A stretch of DNA of 64,000 nt from Apostichopus japonicus (taxonomy: Eukaryota; Echinodermata; Holothuroidea; Aspidochirotida; Stichopodidae), in NCBI RefSeq assembly GCF_037975245.1, contig NC_092568.1, positions 40,292,631 to 40,356,630 of the forward strand, read 5' to 3'. This document shows positions 46,834 through 60,655 of the stretch, piece by piece; positions within the stretch are counted from its first letter, which is position 1, and every line of letters begins with the position of its first letter. Under the pieces are notes generated by a model. That model had not been told where the DNA came from, searched no databases, and saw only the letters and a list, made by a program, of their open reading frames with translations. The position numbers and the translations under genes were made by a program.

Positions 46834-48987
46834 GAGAGGCATCTATGGTACCATCTAAGATGGATGAGAGAACCAGAAGATGCAAGTCACAGAGGAGACG
46901 GAGGAAAAGTTGAGAGGACATCAAGTAGTCCTGCAAGGATAAAGGCTCTGTCCGACAGAAAGAGCTAAAATTGATAAACAAATCTGAAAAGAAATTTAAC
47001 GAACCAACCAAGCAATAATTCTTCCCAAGTAACTTTCCCTTGGGATTTTGACAAACAGGAATCCATGAGAGGCATGAGAATGAACATGCTTGAGTCATTG
47101 GGTTTGGAGGTCCAAGATGTTTAGGAAAGTCTAACCATGATGAGATTGTTCCAGGTACATTATATTAGATTGTGGGTGATGTTAGTTGTATCTCTATTAT
47201 GTGACCATGTAAACCTCTAGGCTGGCTGAAGAGACAAATGCAATCAAATAACCACACGCAACACAATACTGTTTTTGTCATATATTTATTGTTTACTATA
47301 ATCGACCCACAGAAGGTTCATATTTGAAATATTTCCTTAACTGGATCAATTCTCTATTAATTTCTAAACCAGATAGTTGTCCTAATTCAACAAACAACCT
47401 ACTTTTAACCTCTTGTAAGAACTTTGGATGAAGTCTGCCACTAAAACACATTCATCATCGTCGTTATACACTCAAGGATACTTTACACAGGATGTGCGCA
47501 GTAATCACAATTCATGGTTCACGCATGTCACTCAAAACAGACGGTTTCAAGATATGTCAAGCAAATGTGGAAAACATGGTCGCGTGGTCTTCACCGTTCA
47601 GATGGAGCGCTTTGCCTATGGGTTAATACATCGCATCTCACTGGATCAGAAAAACAGCTAGAATAGGTCTGCTGTTTGCTTAACCATTTTTGGTTGTCTT
47701 TTTCACTAATGATGAGTGTAAGGCTCATTGATTTCCACTATCATAGTGAAAAGCAGTTCCACGTGAATTCCAAATCTTATAGGAATAGTAACATTTCCTT
47801 CGGCAATGCCAAACCTAGAATATCAGATATACTGGTTAAAGTCACAGCATATGCTGTGCAATATTATGTTGAATAGTTCAAATTTCAGAAAACCATGGAA
47901 GAGATCTAAGAACAGAATTCTGAGCGATATTACGAGGAAGAGAATTGAAAAAATATCCCTTTCTAACCTTTGAAATGGCATTAAGTTTGCAAAACTTACA
48001 AATGTTTTAACTGCAGTGAGTAACAGTGAAGAGAGGAATTATCACAAAATTTCAAGGTTTTAATATGTGTCCTGTCAAATGGGGGGTACCTTGTTAATCT
48101 TACATTCAAATCGTTTCAATTAAACACCGGCAGACTCCAAACAAGTTGGACTTTGTCTTTCAACTACTACTACACAAAGAATTTGAGAGCTTTCTTTAAA
48201 GATTAAATATTTAACTTCTTAGGAATTGATATGTCCAACAAAAGGCAGCAGTAGTTAAATATGGAGCTGGTTGAAAAGATCCTTCCCTGAAAATTGTCGA
48301 TTCATCCATCTCCTCTTATAGACTTAAGAAAGTGGTATAATCCTTTTTAAAGGCAAATACAAGTTCATAGGCGAGTAAAAAGTTCATAATAACAAGCACA
48401 TATTTTGCACCAGCTTACCACCTGTTACTCTATTTGCACATAATTCTCATACAGCAATGCAAATATTCCTCACTTTGGTAATTTTAAAACAATAACTTCT
48501 TCTACAACCTGAACTGTCTTTTGACCTCCTTTTCACCTTTATCTTACCCTGGGTATGCAGAAATATTTATGAATGAATTAACCTTGCAAACATCTTCTTG
48601 AAATAAGATCCAGAATAAATCAATAAGATCCTACCTCACCTCCCCTCTTCTGCCCTCATTCCCACCTATTTCTGTTCCTCTCCCTCCCCTCCCCCTCCCC
48701 AGCCATACAAAAAGATTGAATCATCCCAGAAGTGATGTTGATACTAAAACGAGAATATTAAGAACATGAGCAATCCCAAATATAATAACTTGTTTCAAAA
48801 AGTGCTTGGTCAAACAAATATAAACAGCAACTTGCAAACTGTTAAAGAACTTGGTAACTTTTAGTATATATGCTTAAAGAAACAAATCACTAGAAAACCT
48901 GCCAGTATAAAAGCTTAGGTCATGATAGCCTTGTTTTAAAATACTTAAAACTGACATGCATAATAATAAAAAAAGATAGGGTAAGCC
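46834..48987. other. Convergent 3' region between the profilin-like gene and ITPK1
   Basis: No coding exon was recognised. It should hold both 3' UTRs. A minus-strand AATAAA (plus-strand TTTATT near 47286) could serve ITPK1; no clear plus-strand signal was assigned to the profilin-like gene. A C/T-rich tract lies at about 48635-48700. Confidence 0.5.
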
Positions 48988-51900
48988 TCAGCTATCACTG
49001 TTGGCTGTTATTGCAGCTCGTTTTTGGAAGAATTCCTTCTCGTTTTTTTGTCCGTTTCGTAGATGATCGCTGAGGGTATCGCTACTGGATGATAGAGAGC
49101 GCTTCAACTGACGTAGCTGCCCATCCTTGCAAAGTTCTTTCTCTGTGAGGTCATAACTCAGGATCTCTTTGATCGATGCCTCCTTTGGGCTGCTCTCATC
49201 CTCTGACGACAGACAATTGTTCTCAGAGTTGAGAGGAAGAATGGAATTGGTCACTTTTGAAAGCTCTTGTTGCACATGATTAAATAAAGCTTGGCGAAAC
49301 TCTGGTACTCCGTCATAACCTGTGAGCAAAACACACAATTGGATCATTAATATCTGGTACCTTGTCATAACCTGCAAACAAACACAACTCGTCATACATG
49401 TCTGGTACTCTGTCATAACATGTTCACAAAACATGACAGATCATGGATCTCTGTTACTCTGTCATAACCTGTGAGCATAACACACAACCGATCATAGATC
49501 TCTGGTACTCCGTTATAACCTGTGAGCAAAACACACAACTGATCATAAATTGCTGCCAAATACACAAACGCACCAGTTCTATGGTTGTGTGGATCAAAGG
49601 ATTCAGTATAATGAGAAATGAGCCCGAAACATCATCATTTTCTTTCCAATTGGAAAATAACTATAGAGTGTTAATTGGACTACTTTCAAATTTGACATAC
49701 ATGCTACAAGCCATAGGACCCTCCCCCATTGTAATACACCTGCATTGTAAAATACCCATTTTTATGACATTTTTTTTTATTACATGCAGTAACTGTATCA
49801 ATTATGAACTCATTAATAACAAATCATACTTGCAAGCTTACTTTGCAACCACACAAGTTTATAGATAACATTATTGCAATATTTAGTGCTTAGCCCTTAG
49901 CCAGGAATTCTGAGTTGAAGTGGCTAAAACAGTATATGGCGGGACCAACAATTTATGGAGCAGCACAAGGCTCATGTCCTGTATTCTTCATTTTTGTTGT
50001 TGAAGTTTGCACATATGAATGTGGAAAGGATGGGGAAGGGGAGGGGAAAGTAGTCTACAAGGGGATGACCATCCACCCCCCCAAACCCCTGCACTGGTCT
50101 GGTTACCAGACTGTCTTAGCCTGATGATAACTTCAACTTAATGTTATACAACCCTGTCAATGGCTAAGAAAACATCTGCGAAGCAGAAAAATACACAGCT
50201 CATCTGCTTCAGTTTGTTTGACATGACAATTATACAACCCTGTCAATGGCTAAGAAAACATCTGCGAAGCAGAAAAATACACAGCTCATCTGCTTCAGTT
50301 TGTTTGCATGACAATTACTTTCACTTTGTAAAGCATAGCGAAGTATAAGAGTCCACACTAGTTCATTATTAGAGTCCTTAGGGGAAGCAACAGACTGCGA
50401 CAAAACCAGGAAATAACTTACAAATTCTAGAGATCTAAATATGTCAAAGTCTTTGCATATAATTGGAACCTCATCGTCCAGACGAAAGTAAAAAGAACGA
50501 AAGTGCACGATTGCAACTTTTACCCTTCGCCACTTTCTCCCTACCTCACCATCCCAAACCCGAAATCCTCAATTCATCCCTACCTCACCCACCCAAACCA
50601 AAAATCTCCAACTTGTTAGTAACCGATTACACAGTTAAATATACAATGGATATATATATAGTCCTTGCCACACTGTACATACCTGGGAATGCATTAATAT
50701 CTATGATATAATGAATACCAGAATTATTCTCTACGATCACATCAACTCCAAACAGAGCCATGCCCAGTTCAATTCGTAAAACCTTGGCTAGTCTATTTAA
50801 GGTGTCTGATTCAGGTTCTATAGCTCGCCTGTTTAGATCCTTTTCGTCCAACTGAAAAGAAAACAACGAGAAAAAGATGTTGTCTCTGCTCTCTGAGGAC
50901 AACAATCGAGACTTGTTCATCTTAACATTCCAGGTACTTAAAAGGTCAAAGTTCAGATCAGACATGACCTGAGGGATGTCCTCAGTAGTACTAAAACAAT
51001 TCATAGTAGGTGAAGGACATACTAATACTGACTAATAATAAAGAAAAGAGTACTTTGAAAAATCATATTTATCTTGATTCAAAACACAAAGTAAATGCAG
51101 TCTCAATGATTAACTAAGTTTCATTTTGACAAAGTAATGCAGGTACATGAAGACAAACAACAAGAGCGAATTTCAGTTTCATTTCCATTTAGACCTCCAG
51201 TACAGTTTGTGATGAAATTTTGTGATGAAATTTTGTGATCTTTTTGTGATACATTTTGTGATCTTTTCAATACATTATCGTCTTAATTTTTAATGAATCA
51301 CCAACTATGCTTGGTCCATCCCCTTTCTCTCTCTTCCTCACCTCACCAATCTCTGTCTTAGGGAATAGAAAGCTATGGTACATCAACAGATCAATTCACT
51401 ACATTCTAGAAAAGCTAGATACAATATAATGATGAGGTTAAGTATTATTTAAATTACACTCATTCAAGAATTTTACTCACCTCGTTGAGAAAGCTAGAGG
51501 AGTTCGGTTTAGAGACATCATGACTGTCAAAGAATATTGTACTATGCTCTGTAAACAAAAAGAAATGATATAAAGGCATTGATTTCCTTCAGTCCCCAAC
51601 TTCATCAACCCCAAGTTTTTTCTCAAGATAAGAATACCAAACTAGGCTTTAAAAAAATAAGCTCCTTCATATATAGCTATTGAGTTTTTATTCTACTGGC
51701 TTCTAAAATTGTATAACCCAAACATTTCATTTGCTTGTTGTTTTTTTCTATTTACTATGTCTTCCTTCTTTCATACCTTATATTTTTCTATGCATATCCA
51801 TCCCAAAATTTTGTATTTCTACACACACATATTTTAGATTTAATTATTTGCCAAGAAAAACTGACTTCTCAAGCTGATGAATTGCCTTCTGAAGTTCTGA

Positions 51901-54900
51901 TGATACTTACTGAAATTTTACCAAAAATCAACATTATAAACTGATTTAAAGTGTGACCAGGCAAGGAATTCATCAGATCATTATTCAGGTATTGTAATGA
52001 GTACTCCTGTTGATGAGTACTCCTGTTGATGAGTACTCTTGTTGATGAGTAGTCCTGTTGATGAGTACTATTGTTGATGAGTACTCCTGTTAATGAGTAC
52101 TCATGGTACTGCACAATCATGGTTTGGACACCGTTAGTCCCAGTTTGTTTAACTTTAACTAGTCTGACCAAAAGTCATAAATTACATGTAAAAACTATGA
52201 ATCTCTTGTGACGATGACATTTGACCTCTGTGACTATGACATTTGACCTCAGCAGCAGATCCTACAAGAGTCCATACATCAGGTCCTTTCAACTGCTACG
52301 AGAGGTCTCGTGATGAGAGGTACTCCTGGAATGACTCTTCTTCACAAAGCCAAGCAATGTTTTGGAGGAAATGGAGCCCAGAGCACACCAGACCAGTCAA
52401 GAACAGGCCGGGCGATTGTAAGAAAACATGGTTGAAAAGTGAACTGACAAAACAGCTTTTAACTTGGTATGGCTGTCTCAGATGTAATAAATACTGAGAA
52501 ATAAGAAACGTTAGCTTATAATCATCTAACACTTACAACGTTTACCACGACTCAACCACTACTCACCACCGGCTGTGAAGTTTTTCAGCGATGGCCTTTG
52601 CACAGTAAAGTACTGATCCCCGATAAAGAATAGCTTATATAGAACTGCATTATGACTGATAAACGTTTGGGCCACGTAAGGAGCGACTACGTCTTTAAGA
52701 CCAGCCTCGTTAAATATGATTGCCATCTGTGAAAGAATGCAGAACATGTTATGCTACAACTAAAATCTACAAATTCAGAAATAAAGTTAAAACTGTGGGC
52801 TCCTCAGAGGAGATGTGAAGTTGAAGCATTCAAAACACTTAAATCGCCCAAAAAAAATACTTGACCAGTTAACTGTCAGCTCATATGATAATCCTTTAAG
52901 AAAAGATGCAATCATGTTTGTAATACTAAAGCATTATTTTTGCATCGAATCTCACAACTTATTGTTTTGTGTCACAACTTTAATTTCACTGCACATGTTC
53001 CCTAAATTATCACACTTAATTCAGTCATGAAAAGCTGAGAGGTATTTGAATTAATTTTTCATCTGGTAGAGCAAGTGATTTTCATAATTGTTAAATGCAA
53101 CAATTCGTCTCAGCAAACCAACTTAACAGAATGGATTCAACTGGTCCGAGTTTTGTCAGTATATTTTGAACAAAACTGGCCAATGGTTAAATGCTTGATA
53201 AAAGGATTCTAAACTAATGATAAAACAATAATGTCTCTCATTAATGTGTTCATGACATACTAAAGAAATGTTCCACTTGTAAGACCGTCGGCTTAGGTAT
53301 AGTGAAAATGATTTCAGAAATTGTATTTTGTGGACAAGAACTTCAAGGTAGATGTGTTTACCTTGTGAGAAGTAACAGATCCGTGGGCCTGTGATGGCTT
53401 GCATACTGTAGAGAGAAGAGAGACATCGTTCCTTAGCCGAAGAAGTAAAGTCACCCATGACAAGGTGCTGGTAATGAACACCACTAACTCTCACTCACCC
53501 GCACCCAAAACTTACTCCTTCCCAACCTGCAAACCCCACAAGACGGACACTAGGGTAAGTATGGCATTACGTTGTACACTTTTACAAATATACAGATATG
53601 GTGGACAAAAGTAGCCATAAAAATGTAAACTTCTAACAACAAGATTCCTATTATTTGTAGACCAAAGCATTTCTACAGAAATGCAGATAATTCTTGAGTG
53701 TAAGTTATAACACTATTTGATCATACTTAAACTCTACACCTGTGACATGATCCTATCAGCTACAGCCAGATAAGTGCTGTCTCATTGAGATTTTTCATGC
53801 ACCAATTTAGTCTCAAAACGATTGCTACTGTACTATATACAGTACCAAGTGAGATCCCCTTCACTGCATAATATTATCAATTCCACAGAATACTCTCCAT
53901 GGTTGATGACTGTAAGTGTCAAAGTTCCCATCCTCAATCTTTGTCATTGAAACACTTTATCGAATAATGTCGATAGGCACTAAGCACAAATAAATAAAAT
54001 ACACACAGATGAAACGGTTTGAATGTAAAAGAGACAATTTACACAAAGGTTACTGGATACTTGTCAATGAGAGGCTATGATACTCTGATCATGCATGATC
54101 AAACAATTGTATCATTACTTGACTAAAAGTGAAGGTTTCTCCCTAAAACTATCTGTTGTGCTGCTTTTCTAACCACATTACTGAATCTTATCCACATCTG
54201 TGTGAAAAGGTATTTTACTTTTAACTCCTCCTATCTGTACTTTTGAAATAGTACATATTTCAAAAGATATGTCTGATTGCAAATATTGGCTACCTTGGCA
54301 TACTTTATTTTCAATTTTTGTCAAAATTGAGCATACATAGAAATCAACTGAGATTTTTGTTTTGTCATTCTCTTCTAACATGCACAAAATGGTCTTAATC
54401 TTCATTTTGTTTTTTGTTATATAAAATGTGAAGGAACAACAAGCAGATGACCAGAAAGTCAATTGCTTTCCTTTTTGTCTACAAAGTTTTCAGACCTTGA
54501 CCTATGTTGACCTCGAAGATGTACTTTTTGAGTTATATAGTGTTTTACAAGGTTCTAGACTTTGACCTCTGTCGTCCCCAAAATAAACTTTGACCTCTTG
54601 AATGCAACTAGACAGATCTACATGCCAAAGTTATAAATTTGATCCACCATGAATATTTCGAGTAACAGTGTTTATCAGCAGGTGTCACAAACACAAGCAC
54701 CCACACACACACATACTGTACATACACACAGACACACTCGCCATCACCATCTCATAGATCCCTCCTGCCTCTGGCAAGCAATAAAAAAACAAGCAGATAA
54801 ATAGTAGGAGCTAGACATGAAGGCACTTTCTGAACCTATCGGATGTGTACAGAATATGATGTTAGAACACCCTCTTGGACCTCTCCATCATCAAATTGAG

Positions 54901-57900
54901 TAGCCTGCTAACAGAGTTGGAGGAGAGCAAAAGAGCAACAGAAGATATATCCCAAGTAATGGAAATCTAATACTTAATAATAGAAAACTACCCAGCAATA
55001 ACACTTCTTTCAATTCATCACATCTCTGCACTTGAGAAGGCTTGGGTCATATTCATGACATACTTGTACTGCGTAGACAAAGCGGAAAGCCTACAGCGAT
55101 GCATTCATCTGACATTAGAGATGAGAGATAATGATCTGAAACTTCCCTTGAACTAAACAAGATACTAACCAATTCACTCAGAGAGATATAAATCATCAAT
55201 GTTACTGAGAAAGTCATGTCTGGGGAGGAGGGGGGGGGGGTTTCATACCTGCCCCAAAGACGTACTGCTTTGGGGTATTAACCAACGACAATACTAACCC
55301 GTCTCCCTTACCTACGCACACATAAGTGAGGAGTGAAGTTAATACGGTTGAACTCACACGAACTTGCTAGCAAACCCAAACAAGATCATAACTGTAATAA
55401 AGTTTAAGTGTTAATATATATCTCTCATCTTGGTTTTTTTCTCCCAAGGTGATCATCGAATTGACAAGGGGCCCTCTTACCACATGGAAAACTGACTTGA
55501 GCACATTTGAGTGCGGCAGCTGCCTTCTGCGTGGAGATGGAAGAACTCTTGATTTCAAAGAAACGTGGAACAGCTACTTTGCCTTTAAGCTCTGGGTAGA
55601 AAGAAATAAAGAGAAATAAAGAGAGAATAATAATAATCATACAACCAACCGAATCATGAATCACACACATCGTGTCAAGCGATATCTACATCTCTCAAGG
55701 TCTGAGTTCATAACTACATCCATTCAATGTTAACTTCATTGATAAAACTTGAATCAGTTAAACCTTTCATTATGTGCCATACTGTAGGTAACAAAGGGTT
55801 TGTAATAGCAATAGTATAATGCTCTTTTGCCGTCGCCGCACCGGTGCTATGGAACGCTACACCAGTCAATATCCCCACATCTATGTCCACAAAACATTTC
55901 AAGAAACAACTGAAAACATTCCTCTTCAAAGTGGCCTATGAAGGTCACAATTTTGTCAATTAATTTGTCTTTCTACTCTGTACTTTTTCAGTCGTGAATT
56001 TTTGTCTGTGTTGTTTTTTAGGTTTCTGTGCTTTTTTTGTTGTTTTTCCAGTGCATCGAGATGTTTTTAATGTTTTTTGCGCTTCATAAGAACTGTATAT
56101 TATAATTATCTTTACTCGTAATTTCAGTACAAATCGTTTTTATCGGGAATATTTACAGCCTACAGCACTGTTCAGCTGTATAATCTGACCATAGATGGTT
56201 AACAGTGATAAGGTTTCATTCTACAGTCTGCTTCAAAAAATGGGGTAAAGGCTATCGTACCATGGAACCGTAGAGGAAAGAGGAAACAAAAGTAGAATTA
56301 CTGTCCTCTATGGACAGATAAAAGACTATATTAAACATGTCTGATGTATATATACCTTCTAACCGTGGTTTGTGTTTATCAGTATCTCAAGCAATCAACA
56401 GGCATATAACTTAGGCTATATAAAGTAAAGCTAGGACTGTACTTTAAGGAGTTTATTTATACTTAGAGTGCTTACATGACATTGAGAATGTAAACTTAAA
56501 ATTAACATTTTTTTTTAAAGTCTTTTGCTAACCTGCTGGGGCTGTGATATCAGGCTTGTCCCCCCCCCCTCCCCAACACTAGGGAGATGTTCAGTATCTG
56601 TATCAAACTATAAGGAGCATCACAGTGTAAGAAACAAAGACCTTTGTCATGTGTTGTTTTAATTTTGCTATACAATGCCTGCACACAGTCAACATTTCTA
56701 TTCTATAAGGTTTCTATAGACAGAAAAATCTGAATTGTTTGTTTAAATGTCACAGAGAGCTAGACTTCCTGCAATGAGGTACAGTATGGTTCAAAACATC
56801 TGCGCAGGATGTTAGGTTCACACGGAGTATCGACTACTGTTGTGATATACTGATATATCTGTTCAAGTACTGTGTATGGAAGGAGACACAAATCAGACCA
56901 TCACTATTGGTCTATGTGATAGAGATAACTGTCATGAACAACTTCCAAAACAGCAACGAAAAATCTAAAATCTCATTCCATTTGGGAGACGGCACTGATT
57001 TTATGTTGCTTTGTAAATAAGGCTGGAGTCTTGATCAAGTCTAAATATGACACCATTGAGACACTTGTGCTTTAATATTTTGGTCTCTCTTTGTATATAT
57101 ATATTACAATGTTTATTTTCTGTAATGGAGATGGACTTTGCAGATGAATCATATATATTGAACTTCCTTAATTTCATGACCTCATGATGACATTGGTCTC
57201 TGAGTCAACACATTAACATTCTGTCTTGTAAATAAATAAGAAAGAGAATGTCAAAAGTTGCAGATGCTAATTGTACTATGCCATCACATATTTACAAAAT
57301 GCAGCTCTCAGACACACCTTTTAAGCTACTGTAGCATATATTTCATAGATGGAATTTAAGATTTTTCTTTGCAGGAGTTTTTCTTCACAAATATCTCTGT
57401 CATATTATACAGCATACTGTACAGTATGCTTTTGTACGTGTCCATTATAATTATTCTCACCACAGAGACTAAAAAAAGCAAGCTATGTGCAAAGAATTTT
57501 CAATTTTGTAGACTTGAGTACAATTATTTTCTGAGAATTGCAAAGTTATTTGTGATATGCTAGTACCTCCAAACTGATCAGTAGCAAGCCTGGTACAACT
57601 GCATATATGATACCTACTTAGACTACAGGTATAATACTGTATGTTAATTTTTATATGCAAAGTGGATGCTACGCAATTGTCATGCAAATTGTGTACATAT
57701 ATGGTAAAATTCTCCTAAAGCCTCAAGGTCACTAAGTTGCAATGGGTGTGTGTCCTTTAACTACGTAGGTTTTACTTTACATAGAGTTGTAGTAATTGTC
57801 AAGTGCCCAAATGCTTTCAACGTTTATTCCTTTTCTTTTTTTATTCCATTTTCTTTTCCTGCTGACTTCAAACCCATGTGATTCTTCCTTTTTTGTTGCG

Positions 57901-60655
57901 TTAAATTAGTACACATTTTCAGTCAATGTAATATTATACATGAATCAAGAATATCTTGAATTTTCCAAATTTTCCAAATAAACAAAATATGAAAGGTTTG
58001 TAGCTTCGGCATCTACAATGTCAACTCTCTCTAATCTGAACTGCAGAGATCCCAATCCTTCCAATTTACACAGATGTCTAGGTAAACCAGACCGTCCAGA
58101 CGCAGAAGTTATAGTATGGGTCAACCAAACAGAAAAGTTAACCAAATCAGCTAATATTTTGCTGAGAGTAAAATATTTCATGAGACAATGATGAATGCAT
58201 CAGGCCAAAACAACATTCATTAAAGGATCTTGTTTACATTGGAAATTTACCAGTTTTGATCAAATAAAGTGATTGCAACAAGTCTAAGTCACTCACTAGA
58301 AGAATACTGCACTATCTAGCATTGAGTAATGCTCAACCTTACAGTATAAGGTCAGCAGCATTGCCAGATAGCAACAACAAAAAAGAAAATCTCATATTTT
58401 GTGACTGCTTCCTGCTTTACACAGTTTACTTTGTAGGTTTCATTTTACCAGTAGAGGATTGTAAAAGCAGCTTGATATGCTTACATATGTAGTCAACCTA
58501 TAAATACATGTACTTCCACCTAGTAATCTTTAGCAAAGAGTCACCCAAATGCCAAGAAGACATATAAATACATCGTAAATCCTGTCAGGGCTAAGGAACC
58601 CTTTAAAACTGAGCAACAACAGTGGACGTTAATCAAAGCAATAAAACCTCAGGGACCCTCTTTAGTCTAAAGAATAAAAACATATCAGGATGGAGGGAGG
58701 GATATTGATCATTATCCAGAAACTACCTGTTTTAATAGGACTGGTATTTAAGTGAGAATATCTTTGCATGAAGCATACTCCATACTACAGTAAGTTAACT
58801 TGAAACTTCCTTCAAATTCATAGCATTGATAGCACTGTAAGTCATGAATACTACGGTAACTCAACTCACTAACAGTTGAATGTTTGTTGTTTTCTTCTTC
58901 TTTTTCTGGTCTTAGACTTCTTCATACCAATTACTCACCTTTGTTTCTTCTTATACAGTCCTGTATGATCTGATAACTTTGGTGTCTGTCCATGAGCTTT
59001 CTAACGGCATTGATTGGATCTAGAACTATTACGTGAGGGTGCTTTCGTACATACTCCTGCGAAGGAAAATAAACAAGATTCACATCATGACTGCAACACT
59101 GAGGATAGTCAACACTAAAACTCAATATGCACGTAGGTCATTTTTGAACAGTATGAAAGACACTCAAATAAAGTAGTTAAACTCACTATGTACTTAGGTC
59201 ATTTTTGAACAGTATGAAAGACACTCAAATAAAGTAGTTAAACTCACTATGTACTTAGTTCATCTTTGTACAGAATGAAAGACACTTAAATAAAGTAGCT
59301 AAACTCACTATGTACGTAGGACATTTTTGTACAGTATAAAAGACACTTAAATAAAGTAGTTCATGTAGAACAGAGAGAGCATAGCTAAAATTTTACCAAG
59401 TGCTAAACACAAAGAGGAGCAAGAATGCAGTCATTGTGAGGAGACAGGGAAGGTGAGAGTGAAGTAACTATAAAATATTGTATCACTACCAAACAGTGCA
59501 GTTAGTTGAAATTAGCCTCAAATTCATCAACATATAAACCATGTCCGCCCCGATTCTTCTATGCAAAGTGAGCCATGTAGTAATAATGGGCTTGGGCTTC
59601 TCCCAATTTTGCCAACATTAATGGTCCCTGGAATTGTCCAAGTCTAATTAAATATCCTGATATTTTGTTCAGACAGTTAACATGAAGTTTTCTTGATCAA
59701 TGACACTTGAGAAGGCTACAGAATGATACATTTCCTCCTTCACTGGACGCTAACTAGAGCAGCATCGGAAAAACAGTCGACCAATACTTGATTGTATTTG
59801 CGTATTCTGTAATATACTGTGTCAGACATACTGTAAATAACTCTTTATTCAGTGGTCAAACAGGATGCCATACTTGCTTCCTGCATGCAAATATAAACAG
59901 ACGGCTACACTGGCTCTTAGCAACAGGCATATTATACAGAAGTGTACAATTAATGTTGATGCTATCCAGGGAATCATTTATCACCTATCGCATTGCAAAA
60001 TGCTATGCAAATTTGGTCAACTTGGGTATATATCAGCATTTTCTTTACACAGGAACCAAAGTATTTAATAGGAGACTAATTCAAAGCCTTCAATACTGAG
60101 CTATGTAACAACATTTGAACAGTAAATTATTCCTGCTACCATTAATGGAAGTCATGCAATTGACTGGTTAAGTCAAAGAGATCTAGATCTAAAGACAGAG
60201 GACACAGTATGCTCTAAATTTTCTACATTCAAAAGTTTACTTAAGACCCATGCATCTTTTCACTACTTCTTTTGTAAATTAATTCGCTCTCTTTGTAAAG
60301 TGCCTTGAGCAGTGACTTTTGTCTACTGATTTGGCGCTATATAAGTCTCATTTATTATTATTATTATTAATATTATTATTATTAAATGAATGAGTATATT
60401 CCCAAGGAAATGAAGTCATGTTTTGCAAACTTTGTGTTGTTTTGAGAACTCCTGTAGTTGTCTCGAGGAACAACCAGAGGAAAGAATCCGTTCCTATTTG
60501 CGGAGTAAATTTGAAGATTAGTTTCTTACTTGTAGATTTGACATCATCTGTTTGGCTTTATTGTCTCCGTCCTGAGCTCGAGTGATGACATCTGTAAGTT
60601 TGTGAATGATGAGGTCATATGGTCCTTGGTCCTCCAAAGATTGTAGTAAGTCCAC
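48988..60655 (-). CDS. ITPK1: Inositol-tetrakisphosphate 1-kinase, 8 exons (first coding exon(s) not in view)
   Basis: Cytosolic ATP-grasp kinase that phosphorylates inositol phosphates at the 1-, 5- or 6-position. Minus-strand exons: 60530-60655, 58939-59056, 55481-55591, 53362-53405, 52567-52726, 51481-51548, 50683-50851 and 48988-49319. The phases are consistent and total 1128 bases (375 aa plus stop). Family strings: GPYDLIIHKLTDVITRA, HVIVLDPINAVRKLMDRHQS, SHNAVLYKLFFIGD, VQRPSLKNFTAG and IFFDSHDVSKPNSSS. Catalytic elements are kept: the HG of QAHGS, the SHK of the 44-base exon, the Lys of VLYKLF, and the metal ligands in GVDV and IIDINAFPGYDG. The missing N-terminus is about 45 residues. 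The C-terminal tail (about 100 residues, Ser- and Lys/Glu-rich, RSLSSSSDTLSDH) does not match the vertebrate tail. The tiny fourth exon was found by phase and by the VCKPSQAHGSVTSHK match. All donors are U2-type. Confidence 0.95.
49295..49550. repeat. ~50-bp tandem repeat copying the last ITPK1 splice acceptor
   Basis: Five units start at 49301, 49353, 49401, 49450 and 49501, each with TCTGGTACTC-GTCATAACCT followed by GTGAGCAAAACACACAA or a variant. The first unit is the real exon border: on the minus strand GCTCACAG|GTTATGAC. Units 2, 4 and 5 keep the AG; unit 3 has lost it. Confidence 0.9.
50146..50314. repeat. 85-bp tandem duplication in ITPK1 intron
   Basis: 50146-50230 and 50231-50314 are almost identical (one base missing in the second copy), starting TATACAACCCTGTCAATGGC. 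The near-identity indicates a very recent event or an assembly artefact. Confidence 0.92.
51996..52110. repeat. 18-bp minisatellite in ITPK1 intron
   Basis: About six copies of GATGAGTACTCCTGTT with small changes (TCTTGTT, TAGTCC, TATTGTT). Confidence 0.93.
55829..56110 (+). mobile_element. 3' end of a CR1/jockey-like LINE, 5'-truncated
   Basis: Frame 55829-55963 reads AVAAPVLWNATPVNIPTSMS then KKQLKTFLFKVAYEG and a stop: a reverse transcriptase ORF C-terminus. A T-rich 3' UTR follows, ending GCGCTTCATAAGAACTG and AT-rich repeats. It lies on the plus strand in the ITPK1 intron between exons 58939-59056 and 55481-55591. Confidence 0.82.
59120..59362. repeat. 61-bp minisatellite, about 4 copies, in ITPK1 intron
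   Basis: Unit AGGTCATTTTTGAACAGTAT, GAAAGACACTCAAATAAAGT, AGTTAAACTCACTATGTACT. The later copies are slightly diverged. Confidence 0.93.
60120..60385 (+). mobile_element. Worn LINE 3' end with ATT-repeat tail
   Basis: A frame fragment STFKSLLKTHASFH, resembling the LKTHLF ending of CR1/jockey ORFs, is followed by TTTGGCGCTATATAAGTCTC and (ATT)n. It lies on the plus strand in an ITPK1 intron, downstream of the 60530-60655 exon in the sense of that gene. Confidence 0.55.

Noticed and set aside
47428-47661. 77-codon plus-strand frame downstream of the profilin-like gene
   Set aside because: No similarity recognised; it lies where 3' UTRs of convergent genes are expected.
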